A DNA stretch of 64,000 bases from Oscillospiraceae bacterium Marseille-Q3528 (GCA_018223385.1 JAGTTR010000009.1:1-64000), one strand, 5' to 3'. Shown: positions 35,510 to 44,311, numbered from the stretch's first letter. Translations and numbers: made by a program. Notes: a model not told the origin generated them from the letters alone.

Positions 35510-36304
35510 ATGGAACTGAATCTTACAGGAAAGGTTGCGGTGATTTCCGGCGGCGGTACGGGGATCGGCAAAGCACTGGCATTGGAATATTTAAAGGAAG
35601 GGGTACAGGTGTGTACTTTTGGGCGCAGACTTGCTGTGCTGGAAAAATTTGCGCAGGAGTGCCGGGCGGCAGGTCATGAGATTTATTATGAACAGCTGGA
35701 TATCACAGATACAAAGGGACTGGAAAGTTATGCAGCCAGAGTATTTGAAAAATTTGGGCATCTGGATATCTGGGTAAACAATGCAGGAGTGGACTGTGTC
35801 AAAGAATTTTCGAAGTTTACGCAGGCGGACTGGGACAGAGTGATGAAAATCAATCTGGAGGGTGTATTTCATGGCACGCAGATTGCCGCTGAATATATGA
35901 AGAAGTCGGGCGGCGGTGTGATCCTGAATGCATCCAGTTATGCCAGACTGATTCCTCATGCAAACAGCGTCATCTATGCGGCGTCAAAATCGGCAGTTTC
36001 CAGTCTCACCAGAAGCACAGCAGCAGCGCTGGCGCCTTATGGCATCCGGGTGATCGCGTACATTCCTGGCATGATCGAGACGGAGATCAATACGGGGATT
36101 GTGGCGGATTACCGGGAAAAATTTACAAAAGATATTTCGCTGAAACGCTTGGGAAAGCCGGAGGATCTGGCAAAGCCGCTGGTGTTCCTTTCTTCCGAAT
36201 GTGCCAGCTTCATCACAGGCTGTGATATTGAGATCACCGGAGGAAAATTTGCCGTGCAGGACTGTGACATGGCGTGGAGATTCAAAAACGGGGAAACGAA
36301 GTAG
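35510..36304 (+). CDS. Short-chain dehydrogenase/reductase (classical SDR)
   Basis: This 264-residue Rossmann-fold oxidoreductase has the cofactor loop GGGTGIG (residues 14-20), the NNAG motif (about 91) and the catalytic Tyr-x3-Lys in YAASK, with a Ser/Asn ahead of it. The Arg-Arg after the second strand (FGRRL) favours NADP. Sequence is closest in style to 3-oxoacyl-ACP reductase/sugar dehydrogenases; substrate not determined. It follows TAAGGGGGATG and stands alone. Confidence 0.88.
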   Translation: MELNLTGKVAVISGGGTGIGKALALEYLKEGVQVCTFGRRLAVLEKFAQECRAAGHEIYYEQLDITDTKGLESYAARVFEKFGHLDIWVNNAGVDCVKEFSKFTQADWDRVMKINLEGVFHGTQIAAEYMKKSGGGVILNASSYARLIPHANSVIYAASKSAVSSLTRSTAAALAPYGIRVIAYIPGMIETEINTGIVADYREKFTKDISLKRLGKPEDLAKPLVFLSSECASFITGCDIEITGGKFAVQDCDMAWRFKNGETK

Positions 36305-36513
36305 CTGAAAGGGAGAGATAGAAAGGGAGCGATAGAAATGGAGGGATGCGAGCGTCTTATCATATCCTAACCTTTTACAATAGAATAATTTCACATATAA
36401 ATTCTATGCGTATAGTAAACAAATATTTAATTAAAATATCTGTTATATTGCGAATGGAAAAGCTTCTCTATAAGAAATATAATTGAGAAAAATTATATTA
36501 TGGAGGATGTTAT

Positions 36514-36930
36514 ATGAGAGGTAGTGAAATTGAGCTTGATTTATCGGAGATGAATGTGTGGATTCCAGATGAAAAACAGTCAGGTACGATGAAAATTAAT
36601 GCTTTAGCCAGTGGGACTATTTCGTTGGGAGCGGAATTAAGGAAACAGATGTCTGAAAAGCTGGGAAACGAATGGAAAGTTGCTTTTTATGCAACGGATG
36701 ACATGAAAATACTGGCATTGCATCCGGATGCACAGGGGGCTTTTAAATATCTGAAAAACGGGAGAAAAAAATTCAGAAATTATGTGGAAGGATTGAGAAG
36801 GAAAGGATATAAAATTCCCGCATCTTATCAAGTTGAATGGAATGAAAAATTACAATCCTGGGTAGGAATTTTACAGGAAGTGGCAGAATGTCCAAAACTG
36901 ATAAAGGGGAGAAGAAAAAATGAAAAATAA
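36514..36930 (+). CDS. Unknown 138-residue protein
   Basis: The gene has a strong RBS (ATGGAGG) and AT-rich codon use unlike the core genome. The middle (about 28-75) has an AbrB-like feel (SGTISLGAELRKQM), with a basic C-terminus. I do not recognise a family. It overlaps the next gene by 11 bases. The pair looks like mobile-element cargo. Confidence 0.55.
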   Translation: MRGSEIELDLSEMNVWIPDEKQSGTMKINALASGTISLGAELRKQMSEKLGNEWKVAFYATDDMKILALHPDAQGAFKYLKNGRKKFRNYVEGLRRKGYKIPASYQVEWNEKLQSWVGILQEVAECPKLIKGRRKNEK

Positions 36931-37438
36931 TCTTTCTGTGTATGAGGAAAAACAGGTTAGCCGCTTTTTATACGAATTATACTTACTGTGGGGTGGGACT
37001 TTAGAAGAAAGTGAATGTATCGGAGAGGGGTGGATTGTGTATTTAGATGGGAAAGAAAAGTACCAGTACGATATAGGGGATGTAGACTATTGGGACTATG
37101 TGCAAACAAATGTAAAGGAAAAGTTTGCTGACCTGAAAAGGATAAGAAATGAAAAGATAAGCCTGGAAAGCAGAATGTCTTTAAATCAAAGAATACCAGG
37201 AACGGAAGAAGAAATAGGTATATTTTTTCCGGGAAAGACAGGGAATTTTGAGAATAGTATTGTGCTTTGGGATTATGCAAAGCGATTGGGGTCCTTAAAA
37301 TACGCCATTTTGAGATTGATGTGTGCAAGAGAAGAGGATTATGATATCCAGCATATTTTGCATTTGTCGGAGGAAGAGTATTATCGATTAAAAAGAGAGT
37401 TGAGAAATGATTTCCTGAATTATGTAAATTGCCAATGA
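36920..37438 (+). CDS. Unknown 172-residue protein
   Basis: The protein is acidic at the start and helical and charged at the end (LHLSEEEYYRLKRELRNDF, which could be a helix-turn-helix-like tail). AAGGGGAGAAG precedes the start and the gene overlaps its upstream neighbour, so they form an operon. AT-rich composition suggests recent acquisition. No family recognised. Confidence 0.5.
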   Translation: MKNNLSVYEEKQVSRFLYELYLLWGGTLEESECIGEGWIVYLDGKEKYQYDIGDVDYWDYVQTNVKEKFADLKRIRNEKISLESRMSLNQRIPGTEEEIGIFFPGKTGNFENSIVLWDYAKRLGSLKYAILRLMCAREEDYDIQHILHLSEEEYYRLKRELRNDFLNYVNCQ

Positions 37439-37483
37439 TTAAAAGAGTAAACAATGAAATATAAAGAACAGGAGGATTTCATC

Positions 37484-37876
37484 ATGGAACGAGTAGAAAA
37501 ATTTTTGAAAGAGGCAGAAATTTATTATCTGGCAACTGTAGAAGGGGATCAGCCAAGAGTAAGACCCTTCGGAACTATTCATCGTTTTGAAGGAAAACTG
37601 TATATTCAGACCGGAAAGGTGAAGGACGTATCAAAACAGATCCATGCCAATCCAAAGGTGGAGATCTGTGCATTCAAAGACGGTGAGTGGCTTCGCGTGG
37701 CGGGGGAACTTGTGGAAGATGATCGCAGAGAAGCGAGACAGTCCATGCTGGATGCATATCCCTCCTTGCAGAAAATGTATTCTGCAGATGATGGCAACAC
37801 GGAGGTATTCTATTTCAAAAATGCAACCGCAACATTTTCTGCATTTACACATGAACCGGAAGTTGTAATATTTTGA
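37484..37876 (+). CDS. Pyridoxamine 5'-phosphate oxidase-like flavin-binding protein
   Basis: The protein has 130 residues and a split beta-barrel: YYLATVEGDQPRVRPFG, KLYIQTGKVKDVSKQI and CAFKDGEWLRVAGE are the usual flavin-contact segments of the PNPOx-like family. It is shorter than true pyridoxamine oxidases and is likelier to be an FMN- or F420-type reductase. ATG 37484 follows AGGAGG by eight bases. Confidence 0.82.
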   Translation: MERVEKFLKEAEIYYLATVEGDQPRVRPFGTIHRFEGKLYIQTGKVKDVSKQIHANPKVEICAFKDGEWLRVAGELVEDDRREARQSMLDAYPSLQKMYSADDGNTEVFYFKNATATFSAFTHEPEVVIF

Positions 37877-37880
37877 TTGT

Positions 37881-37938
37881 GGGGCGGATAGCCCCAGTTG
37901 AGTGCGTTTCCGTTTCTTTGAACAGAGAAACGGAAACG
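37881..37938 (+). repeat. Two tandem hairpins, one with a 13-bp perfect stem
   Basis: GGGGC-GGATA-GCCCC (37881-37895) is followed by CGTTTCCGTTTCT (37905-37917) and its exact complement AGAAACGGAAACG (37926-37938) around an eight-base loop. No T run follows. It separates the flavin protein from the truncated Fic gene. Confidence 0.6.
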
Positions 37939-37947
37939 TGCGAAATA

Positions 37948-38429
37948 TAAACCACGCGCTATAGAAGGAAATACGTTGACACGGATGGAAACGAAAGTTG
38001 TCCTGGAAGATGGGGTTCCCATTGGCGGAAAACAGTTGCGGGAAGTTTACGAAGTTGTCAACCATAAAAGGGCATATCGATATGTGAAAACGTGTATTGC
38101 CGAAGAAAAAGTACTGGATGAACATATTGTAAAAGATATCCATGCAATTCTGACAGAGAACATTATGGTTGGTGGCGTGTATCGCAATCAGGTGGTCAGG
38201 ATCAGTGGGGCAGGACATACGCCGCTTGCTGGCAATGACATGTATGTGCAGATTAAGAATTTTTATGCAGATCTTACATGGAAAAAGGAAGGCATGGATC
38301 CTATTGCATATGCGGCTTGGACACATGCGGAGTTTGTGAGTATTCATCCATTTATAGCAACTATTTACAGAACTGATTGCAGAATTAGAAGAAAAGCAGC
38401 TGGATACTTATATAAGGCTGATTTATTAG
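37948..38429 (+). pseudogene. Truncated Fic-family protein
   Basis: In one frame from about 37948 to 38350 the sequence reads like a Fic protein: AIEGNTLTRMETKVVLEDG (the class II inhibitory helix), IGGKQLREVYEVVNHKRAY, then HAEFVSIHPFI. The catalytic loop HPFxDGNGR should continue here but is gone. After HPFI the sequence switches to LFTELIAELEEKQLDTYIRL in another frame, ending at 38429. The start of the protein is also missing. It cannot make an active AMP-transferase. The open frame itself runs on to 38485 as nonsense. Confidence 0.75.
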
Positions 38430-38485
38430 AAATTCATAGTAAAGCTCTTTACGCCCTGAAAGAGATGAAAAAAGTCGTGGGCTAA

Positions 38486-38700
38486 AAATTAGAATTTAGC
38501 CCAAATTTTAGCCCAAACGAAGGAAAAGTTATGCAAAGTTATGCCAAAATAAGCCTGAAAAAGTGTACAAAAGCACTGCCATAGTACTGTTGAAAAATTG
38601 TTGTAAGTGCCGAAAATACGGCAAAAATAAGCATTTTAAGGAGTTTTAAGGGTATGATAAAAATACTGTTCATCTGCCACGGCAGAAACTGTACTTTTGC
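38486..38700 (+). other. Left end region of the integrative element (attL side)
   Basis: This stretch holds a vestigial phosphatase start: ATG at 38654 reads MIKILFICHGRNC and then stops. It contains the 13-base core ATCTGCCACGGCA (38672-38684) that recurs at 50889-50901. Upstream it shows TTTAGCCC repeats and a block near 38531-38565 that matches 50779-50813 at 32 of 35 positions. See findings. Confidence 0.7.
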
Positions 38701-39024
38701 CTGAAATGCCTTAAAATCAAGGATTTTGGGGAATGAGAATGGTATTTGTACCCCCATTGTACCTCTATTTTGCGCGAGTGTACCGCGACAACCTAAAAGC
38801 AAAGCTTTCGGGTTGGAATTTGTTAACCGGACTGTCCTCGATAAAAATGAATATGATTTGTGGTGAAAGAAGTTCCTGCGGGGAGGAGAGAAATGCTGGC
38901 AGGATGCTTTGGTGCAGATGGACCGATTTTGAAAAACTCTGTATCAATTTTCTTTACAGATAAACTTTGTTCATAGATTTATGGTATAATCAGTTTAAGC
39001 GCTTGAATAAAGGAGGTCCATAAA

Positions 39025-39186
39025 CTGGAGGCGGAATTTAAAAAATGTCGGAAGCTGCTGAATGCTATCGGGGATGAGAACCGCCAGCACCTTATATGCG
39101 TCATGATGAATATGCCGATTGATGGCGGCCTTGTATTGGAGATTGTCGAGCAGACGCATCATCCGGGCTGCCATTCCTTGATATGA
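39025..39186 (+). pseudogene. ArsR-family regulator fragment
   Basis: The reading frame gives KKCRKLLNAIGDENRQHLIC and IDGGLVLEIVEQTHH, the first two helices of an ArsR winged helix, then breaks before the recognition helix. AAAGGAGG lies eight bases before a CTG where a start codon would be expected. The following 50 bases continue the family pattern out of frame. Confidence 0.6.
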
Positions 39187-39289
39187 AAAAGATTACAAGG
39201 GAGTCACTTAAGAAAGCCGAAAAACCTTCAATACGGTGACAGAACACAAAACCACGGGCAATACAAAAACCCATATACAAAGATTTGAA

Positions 39290-39522
39290 CTAATCAGGCC
39301 AGGACAGTTTTATTTTGATGCCTGCTACAACCCGTCCAAGACCGCATTCCTGAAAAATGCTGAGAAGAAGGGCTGCAAAATCCTGAATGGTCTTGGTATG
39401 TCCAGTTCCAGAGGGCTGCTCAGATCGAATTATGGACCGGACAGAAGGCTCCACTGGATGTGATGCGAAAAGAATTAAAGGAGATTATCCGGGAAGAAAA
39501 TGAGAAGGCGCAGACGGAATGA
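39290..39522 (+). pseudogene. Shikimate dehydrogenase C-terminal fragment
   Basis: GQFYFDACYNPSKTAFLKNA and KKGCKILNGLGM match the NADP-side C-terminal domain of AroE-type shikimate dehydrogenases. A frame change near 39397 then continues the family as FQRAAQIELWTGQKAPLDV. The N-terminal two thirds are absent. Confidence 0.65.
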
Positions 39523-39646
39523 TTCTGTAATTCCGTCACTTCATGGGAGATAAATGTTATAGTGAATTTATAGTGAATAGAGAAACGCGATAGCGTAGTA
39601 AGCAATAATTTCAGATGATCCAGGTTTGATCAGAGAGGAGAAGAAT

Positions 39647-40675
39647 ATGAACAACTATTGTATGATCTAGAACTCCAAAACGTTTGCATTTTCCGCAGAG
39701 AATCCAACCGGTGTACGCGCAGGTGGTTCCCAGGGCGGTGACTGCACCAAGCTTCGTCCGACCGTGACGATTCCTGCAGGGGAAACCGTAACTCTGGTAG
39801 ATGCTGCAGGACCGGGTGTGATCCAGCATATGTGGTTTACCGGATATGTAGGGCACCATTTTATCATCCGTATGTATTGGGATGATCAGGAATATCCGTC
39901 TGTGGAAGCTCCGCTCTCTGCATTCTTCGGATGTGCCTATGATGAAAATTTCGTGGACAGGGATGGCAAATATCCGGTGTTGAATTCTGCCATGATGCTG
40001 GTAGCTCCTGGTCGCGGCTATAACAGCTATTTTGAGATGCCGTTCCATAAGAGAGCTCGGATCACGATGGAAAACCGTGGTGACAAGGATGAAAATCTCT
40101 ATTATATTATCACCGGAGCTTATCAGGAGATTCCGGCGGAGGCTGGTTATTTCCATGCCACCTATCGCCAAGAGCACCCGGTTCAGAAGGGTCGTACCTA
40201 CACAATCGTTGACGGAATCGAAGGTAGGGGACAATTTGTTGGTGTGACTCTGGCAACTGGTATGAATGGCAACAATACCTGTTGGGTAGAAGGCGAAGCC
40301 CGCATGTATCTGGACGATGATCCGTATCCGTCTATCCACTATACCGGAACTGAAGACTACTTCGGCGGTTCCTATGGATTTGGAAATGACATCATCATCA
40401 AGAGCTATCAGACCTTCAGCGGCTTATATACCGGCATGTATGCAATCTATGGAGACAACCGGGAATTCTATAACGGACAGCAGAGATTCCTGCTGTATCA
40501 TTTCCATATTGCAGACCCGATCCGTTTTGAGAATAAGTTTCGTATGACACTCGACAACATGGGCTGGACCGGACCGCGTTACGATGATTACACCAGTGTT
40601 GCTTATTGGTATCAGACCCTGCCGTCCGCACCGCTGATGCCACTGCCGACAGATGCAGAGATGTGTATGAGATAA
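39647..40675 (+). pseudogene. GH172 (DUF2961) fructosidase-like gene with amber codon 8
   Basis: After an AGAGAGGAG site, ATG at 39647 begins MNNYCMI, then TAG at 39668-39670, then an open frame to 40675 with KTFAFSAENPTGVRAGGSQG and YTGTEDYFGGSYGFG, typical of the DUF2961 family (GH172, difructose-dianhydride/arabinofuranosidase-type glycosidases). Apart from the amber codon the frame is intact over about 335 codons. No good internal start with an RBS was found. Either the gene is dead or the stop is read through. Confidence 0.75.
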
Positions 40676-40701
40676 TAGAACCAGATTGGAGATAGAGGGA
40701 G

Positions 40702-40726
40702 AGGATCAGCTGGGCTGGTCCTTTTT
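40702..40726 (+). terminator. Intrinsic terminator after the GH172 gene
   Basis: AGGATCAGC and GCTGGTCCT pair (one G-U) around TGG, followed by a T run. Confidence 0.75.
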
Positions 40727-40812
40727 CAGTGGAGTTAAACTTGTCTGAGTAATATGCTACAAACAAGTTTGTGGACTGAAAAAACCAAAATAAAAGTGCC
40801 GAAAAATACAAG

Positions 40813-40851
40813 ACGCAAAACATTAAGCAAACGCAATAATTAAACGCAAAA
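40813..40851 (+). repeat. Three direct repeats ACGCAA(A/T)A upstream of a promoter
   Basis: Copies start at 40813, 40831 and 40844, immediately upstream of the -35 box at 40864. They are candidate binding sites for the HTH domain of the downstream protein. Confidence 0.5.
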
Positions 40852-40863
40852 TATCGAATTGAT

Positions 40864-40893
40864 TTGACTTTTTACGTTTTACTGAGGTATAAT
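40864..40893 (+). promoter_or_regulatory. Sigma-A promoter of the AAA/nuclease gene
   Basis: TTGACT (40864-40869), an 18-base spacer and TATAAT (40888-40893). Confidence 0.8.
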
Positions 40894-40942
40894 TTGTGTA
40901 AGATGAGGAATAATATTGCGAATGACAGGAGCTGATATATAT

Positions 40943-42811
40943 ATGAAAACTTGTAAAGAAAAGGCTTTAGAGTGGAATGTTTCTCCACGTTCCGTAAATG
41001 ATATGTGCAAAAAAGGAAGAATACAGGGTGCAATAAAAGAAAAAGGATATTGGTTAATTCCAGACGACTCTCCAAAGCCAATGGATGGAAGAGTGTCTAA
41101 TGGAAAATACATCAAGAAAAATATGGTTGCGAAAGCAGAAGTTAAATCATTACCAATCGGCATCTCTGACTATGTTCGTGCGCAAGAAGAATATTACTAT
41201 GTCGACAAGACGTTATTAATCAAAGAATTCTTGGATCAAAAGCCATTGGTATCTTTGTTTACGAGACCAAGGAGATTCGGAAAGACCTTGAATATGGATA
41301 TGCTCAGAGTGTTCTTTGAAATATCAGATAAGAATACTAGTAAGTATTTTGTCGATAAAAATATTTGGCAATGTGGAGAAGAGTATCGTTCACATCAAGG
41401 AAAATATCCAGTCATATTCTTAACTTTTAAGGATGTTAAATTTGATACTTGGGACGCAACAATAGATAAAATAAGGGGACTACTTCAAGAAGAGTATGGA
41501 AGACATCAAGAGCTACTAAATAGTGATAAGCTCTCACAATATGAGAAGGAGTATTTTACAAAGATTATTAGCGCTACAGCTAATGAAGTGGAGCTTACTT
41601 CTTCGCTAGAAAGACTATCTAAAATGCTTGCTTCACATTATGATAAGGCTCCAGTAATCATTATTGATGAATATGATACTCCGATTCAAGAGGGATACTC
41701 TAAGGATTTCTACGATGAAATTATTGGATTCATGAGAAATTTCTTTTCAGGAGCATTTAAGGATAATAAGAATTTATCCTATGGTTTCCTAACAGGAATT
41801 TTGCGTATTGCTCAGGAAAGTATCTTTAGTGGTCTAAATAATTTAACAGTGAACTCCGTAATGGATGAAGAATACGATAGCTTTTTTGGATTTACAGAAT
41901 CTGAAGTGAAAGCAATGCTCAGTTACTATGGAGTATCAGATAAAGAGGAGGAACTTAAAGACTGGTACGATGGATATTTGTTTGGTAGCGAAGAAATATA
42001 TAATCCATGGTCTGTAATCAACTATATTTCCAAGGGATGCCTTCCTCAAGCATATTGGGTAAATACAGGAAAAAATGAAATCCTTGATGATGTACTAAGA
42101 GTGGCTACAGATGATATTACAGAAAGATTATATGACCTTTTGCAAGGAGAAAGAGTAGTTGCAAGAATTGATCAAAATGTGGTGTATAGATCGCTTGCGG
42201 AGGATCCAGCAAATATTTATAGCTTATTGTTGGTTGCTGGCTATTTGAAAACTCCTAAAAAGGAACTGCAAGCAGATGGTTCATATTTATGTGAAGTATC
42301 AATTCCAAATAGAGAGATTGCAGCTGTATATAAGAGTGAAATCTTGTCACATTTCTTGCAAACTGGAGCAATTACAAGGACTACAGCAAATAAGATTGCA
42401 GAAAGTCTTTATGCCAATGATTACAAGAAGTTGCAGAGCGCTATTGGGGAATATATGGATAAATCAATTAGCTTCTTCGATGGTGGAGCTGAAGGATTTT
42501 ATCATGGTTTGATGCTAGGATTAATAGCATTAATGGATAATCAGTATAAGATTAAATCGAACCGAGAATCTGGAGATGGCAGATTTGATGTTTCTTTAAT
42601 TCCAAGAGAAAAAAGGTATCCTGGTATTATTTTGGAATTAAAGTGGAAAGAAAAATTAAGCGATGTTGAGCTTGAAAAATGGTCTAATGAAGCATTAAAG
42701 CAAATTGGTGAGTTGCGATACGATTCTGAAATGAAAGAGGATGGAATTACGGAAATCTTGAAGTTTGGAATTGCTTTTTCGGGGAAGAAAGTATGTGTAA
42801 GAACTGAGTAG
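40943..42811 (+). CDS. HTH-AAA-PD-(D/E)XK protein (AAA-ATPase-like/DUF1703)
   Basis: The 622-residue protein joins three parts. Residues 1-45 are an excisionase-like helix-turn-helix (EKALEWNVSPRSVNDMCKKG). The AAA-ATPase-like domain (about 60-330) has a Walker A variant RPRRFGKT (108-115) and Walker B IIIDEYDTP (Asp242). The C-terminal PDDEXK_9 nuclease (about 480-615) has Asp549 in DGRFDVSLIP and Glu565-Leu-Lys567. The family is widespread and of unknown function. AGGAG and promoter position favour ATG 40943 over upstream starts. The N-terminal HTH resembles the 57-residue protein at 47536, an unusual fusion. Confidence 0.82.
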   Translation: MKTCKEKALEWNVSPRSVNDMCKKGRIQGAIKEKGYWLIPDDSPKPMDGRVSNGKYIKKNMVAKAEVKSLPIGISDYVRAQEEYYYVDKTLLIKEFLDQKPLVSLFTRPRRFGKTLNMDMLRVFFEISDKNTSKYFVDKNIWQCGEEYRSHQGKYPVIFLTFKDVKFDTWDATIDKIRGLLQEEYGRHQELLNSDKLSQYEKEYFTKIISATANEVELTSSLERLSKMLASHYDKAPVIIIDEYDTPIQEGYSKDFYDEIIGFMRNFFSGAFKDNKNLSYGFLTGILRIAQESIFSGLNNLTVNSVMDEEYDSFFGFTESEVKAMLSYYGVSDKEEELKDWYDGYLFGSEEIYNPWSVINYISKGCLPQAYWVNTGKNEILDDVLRVATDDITERLYDLLQGERVVARIDQNVVYRSLAEDPANIYSLLLVAGYLKTPKKELQADGSYLCEVSIPNREIAAVYKSEILSHFLQTGAITRTTANKIAESLYANDYKKLQSAIGEYMDKSISFFDGGAEGFYHGLMLGLIALMDNQYKIKSNRESGDGRFDVSLIPREKRYPGIILELKWKEKLSDVELEKWSNEALKQIGELRYDSEMKEDGITEILKFGIAFSGKKVCVRTE

Positions 42812-42842
42812 AACAAGAATTTAGTGCAAAGGAGGCGATAGT

Positions 42843-43160
42843 ATGTTTCCAACAATTAATAAAAAAGAAACAGGTGTTAATCTTCGAAGAATTATGGATA
42901 TGAGAGGAGTAAAACCAAAAGATATTCAAGAATATTTAGGGTTTGGATGTGTGCAGAGTGTTTATCGATGGTTGGATGGCGTTAGTATGCCAACAGTCGA
43001 TAATCTGTATGCAATTAGCAAAATGCTTCAAGTTCCTATGGATTCAATTGTTTGCGGAAATGCTGGAAGAACAAAAAGTCAAATGGATGCATGTCTTACG
43101 GATCAGGAGAGAAGAGTTTATACCTACTATAAGAAAATGAGAGAATTAAATGCAGCATAA
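42843..43160 (+). CDS. XRE-family helix-turn-helix regulator 1
   Basis: This 105-residue protein carries an XRE-type HTH (about 12-68: VNLRRIMDMRGVKPKDIQEYLGF, VYRWLDGVSMPTVDNLYAISKML). AAAGGAGG precedes the ATG. It lies 32 bases after the AAA gene and 82 bases before a coiled-coil gene. A second XRE + coiled-coil pair with the same order is at 46088-46953. Confidence 0.85.
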   Translation: MFPTINKKETGVNLRRIMDMRGVKPKDIQEYLGFGCVQSVYRWLDGVSMPTVDNLYAISKMLQVPMDSIVCGNAGRTKSQMDACLTDQERRVYTYYKKMRELNAA

Positions 43161-43163
43161 TTT

Positions 43164-43180
43164 TTGAACTACAAGTTCAA
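43164..43180 (+). promoter_or_regulatory. Inverted repeat TTGAACT-ACA-AGTTCAA
   Basis: This perfect 7-3-7 palindrome lies just after the XRE stop codon. A related repeat (TTAAAC-CAAAA-GTTTAA, 45984-46000) precedes the second XRE gene, and the flanking bases are also alike. It is a candidate XRE operator. Confidence 0.6.
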
Positions 43181-43192
43181 TGACATTACATG

Positions 43193-43238
43193 AATCCTCC
43201 CTTAGAATTATATTAAGAGATAATTTTAAGGGAGGATT
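43193..43238 (+). promoter_or_regulatory. 19-bp hairpin masking the ribosome binding site
   Basis: AATCCTCCCTTAGAATTAT (43193-43211) pairs over its full length with ATAATTTTAAGGGAGGATT (43220-43238), with one G-U, around an eight-base loop. The right arm contains the GGGAGG of the next gene and runs into T to 43242, so it can act as terminator or translational block. Confidence 0.8.
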
Positions 43239-43242
43239 TTTT

Positions 43243-43905
43243 ATGAGCGAAAAGATGTTAGTAACACAGGCTCTTGACGAAAGAGACCTACTAGTAAAGA
43301 AGATATCAGATAAAATTGACAAAGCAAGTTTTGTGGATACCATAAAGCCAAATGAGGATAAAGTATATTCAAAGCGCATTGGCAAGGATGAATATGCGAA
43401 AGAAGCGGAGTCGGCATATCAGCAGATTGTTGATTTGATTGAACGATTCCAGAAAATTGATGCAGCTATTGTTGCATCCAATGCTGAAACAGAAATCACA
43501 ACATCATATGGAAAATTCTCAGTTGCTGGAGCTATTTCGCTTCGAAGCAGACTTCGTGGACTAGGAACGTACGATGGAGAAGCTGATTTTGAAGGAATCC
43601 TTAAGTCTAAAATGCAGGATGAGTATAACGAGCGTGTGCGCACATGTGATCTTAAGAACAGTCAGCTTCAGAATACTGCTGAGAGCATGCGCCTTAGCAT
43701 TCTCGGAAAAGACAGTAAAACAAAAGACGATAAGCCTCTTGGAGTCGTGGATGCATATGTGAAGGAAAACACAACAGAACTTGTGGATCCGCTTGATATC
43801 AAGAAAAAGATAGAGAGCCTGGAGGAAAAGAACAATACACTTTTAAAGGAATTAGATACTCAGATTAAAGTGTCTAATGCGACTACTTTGATTGAAATAG
43901 CATAA
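43243..43905 (+). CDS. Coiled-coil protein of XRE module 1
   Basis: The 220-residue, highly charged, mostly helical protein shows coiled-coil stretches at about 10-70 and 185-215 (IKKKIESLEEKNNTLLKEL). The style, with a helix-rich start, a central (S)YGK segment and LRSRLRGLG, recalls small DIP1984/septicolysin-like proteins, but the match is weak. Its RBS lies inside a 19-bp hairpin. It is paired with an XRE regulator upstream. Confidence 0.6.
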   Translation: MSEKMLVTQALDERDLLVKKISDKIDKASFVDTIKPNEDKVYSKRIGKDEYAKEAESAYQQIVDLIERFQKIDAAIVASNAETEITTSYGKFSVAGAISLRSRLRGLGTYDGEADFEGILKSKMQDEYNERVRTCDLKNSQLQNTAESMRLSILGKDSKTKDDKPLGVVDAYVKENTTELVDPLDIKKKIESLEEKNNTLLKELDTQIKVSNATTLIEIA

Positions 43906-44005
43906 AGTATTTGCCTGCATTGCGAAAATCCTAAATCTGGCTTCCCGTAACAGGGTTACGTTACAAGATAAGTATACCAATTCAGCGAAAATTGGGTTAC
44001 CAATA

Positions 44006-44078
44006 TACAAAGTAGCGCAATGGGTAGCGCACATGATTTGTAATCGTGAAGTTGTAGGTTCGAATCCTATCTTTGAAA
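44006..44078 (+). tRNA. tRNA-Thr(UGU)-like gene
   Basis: A full cloverleaf can be drawn: acceptor TACAAAG/CTTTGAA (six of seven pairs), TA at positions 8-9, D stem GCGC/GCGC with GG in the loop, and anticodon stem CATGA/TCGTG with loop TTTGTAA (anticodon TGT). The T arm is GTAGG-TTCGAAT-CCTAT. The discriminator is A and no CCA is encoded. The 2-71 pair is A-A, which may weaken it. It lies inside the integrative element and is AT-rich like its surroundings. Confidence 0.7.
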
Positions 44079-44311
44079 ACATTGGTTTAACAGCGATGAC
44101 TGATAATCATCTCCAATTTTAACGGTTTTGTGTCTTATTTGAACATTTAATTGTGAATTGTAAACTTTTAAATGATTGAATTGTTTTAGGTAAAATAAAA
44201 ACATTGATTTAGGCATAGAGATATGCTGAAATCCATGAAGATGGTTAAAGTGTTAAGCCAGTTGACTGAGGAATATCCACATGGCTGCAATGTGGGCAAA
44301 TATTTAATGGT

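Noticed and set aside
40737..40770. AAACTTGT/ACAAGTTT inverted repeat upstream of the AAA/nuclease gene.
   Set aside because: Eight-base arms with an 18-base spacer and no link to promoter elements; too weak to call a site.
43852..44082. Minus-strand frame with translation FEPTTSRLQIMCATHC.
   Set aside because: This is the usual artefact of reading through the reverse strand of a tRNA gene.
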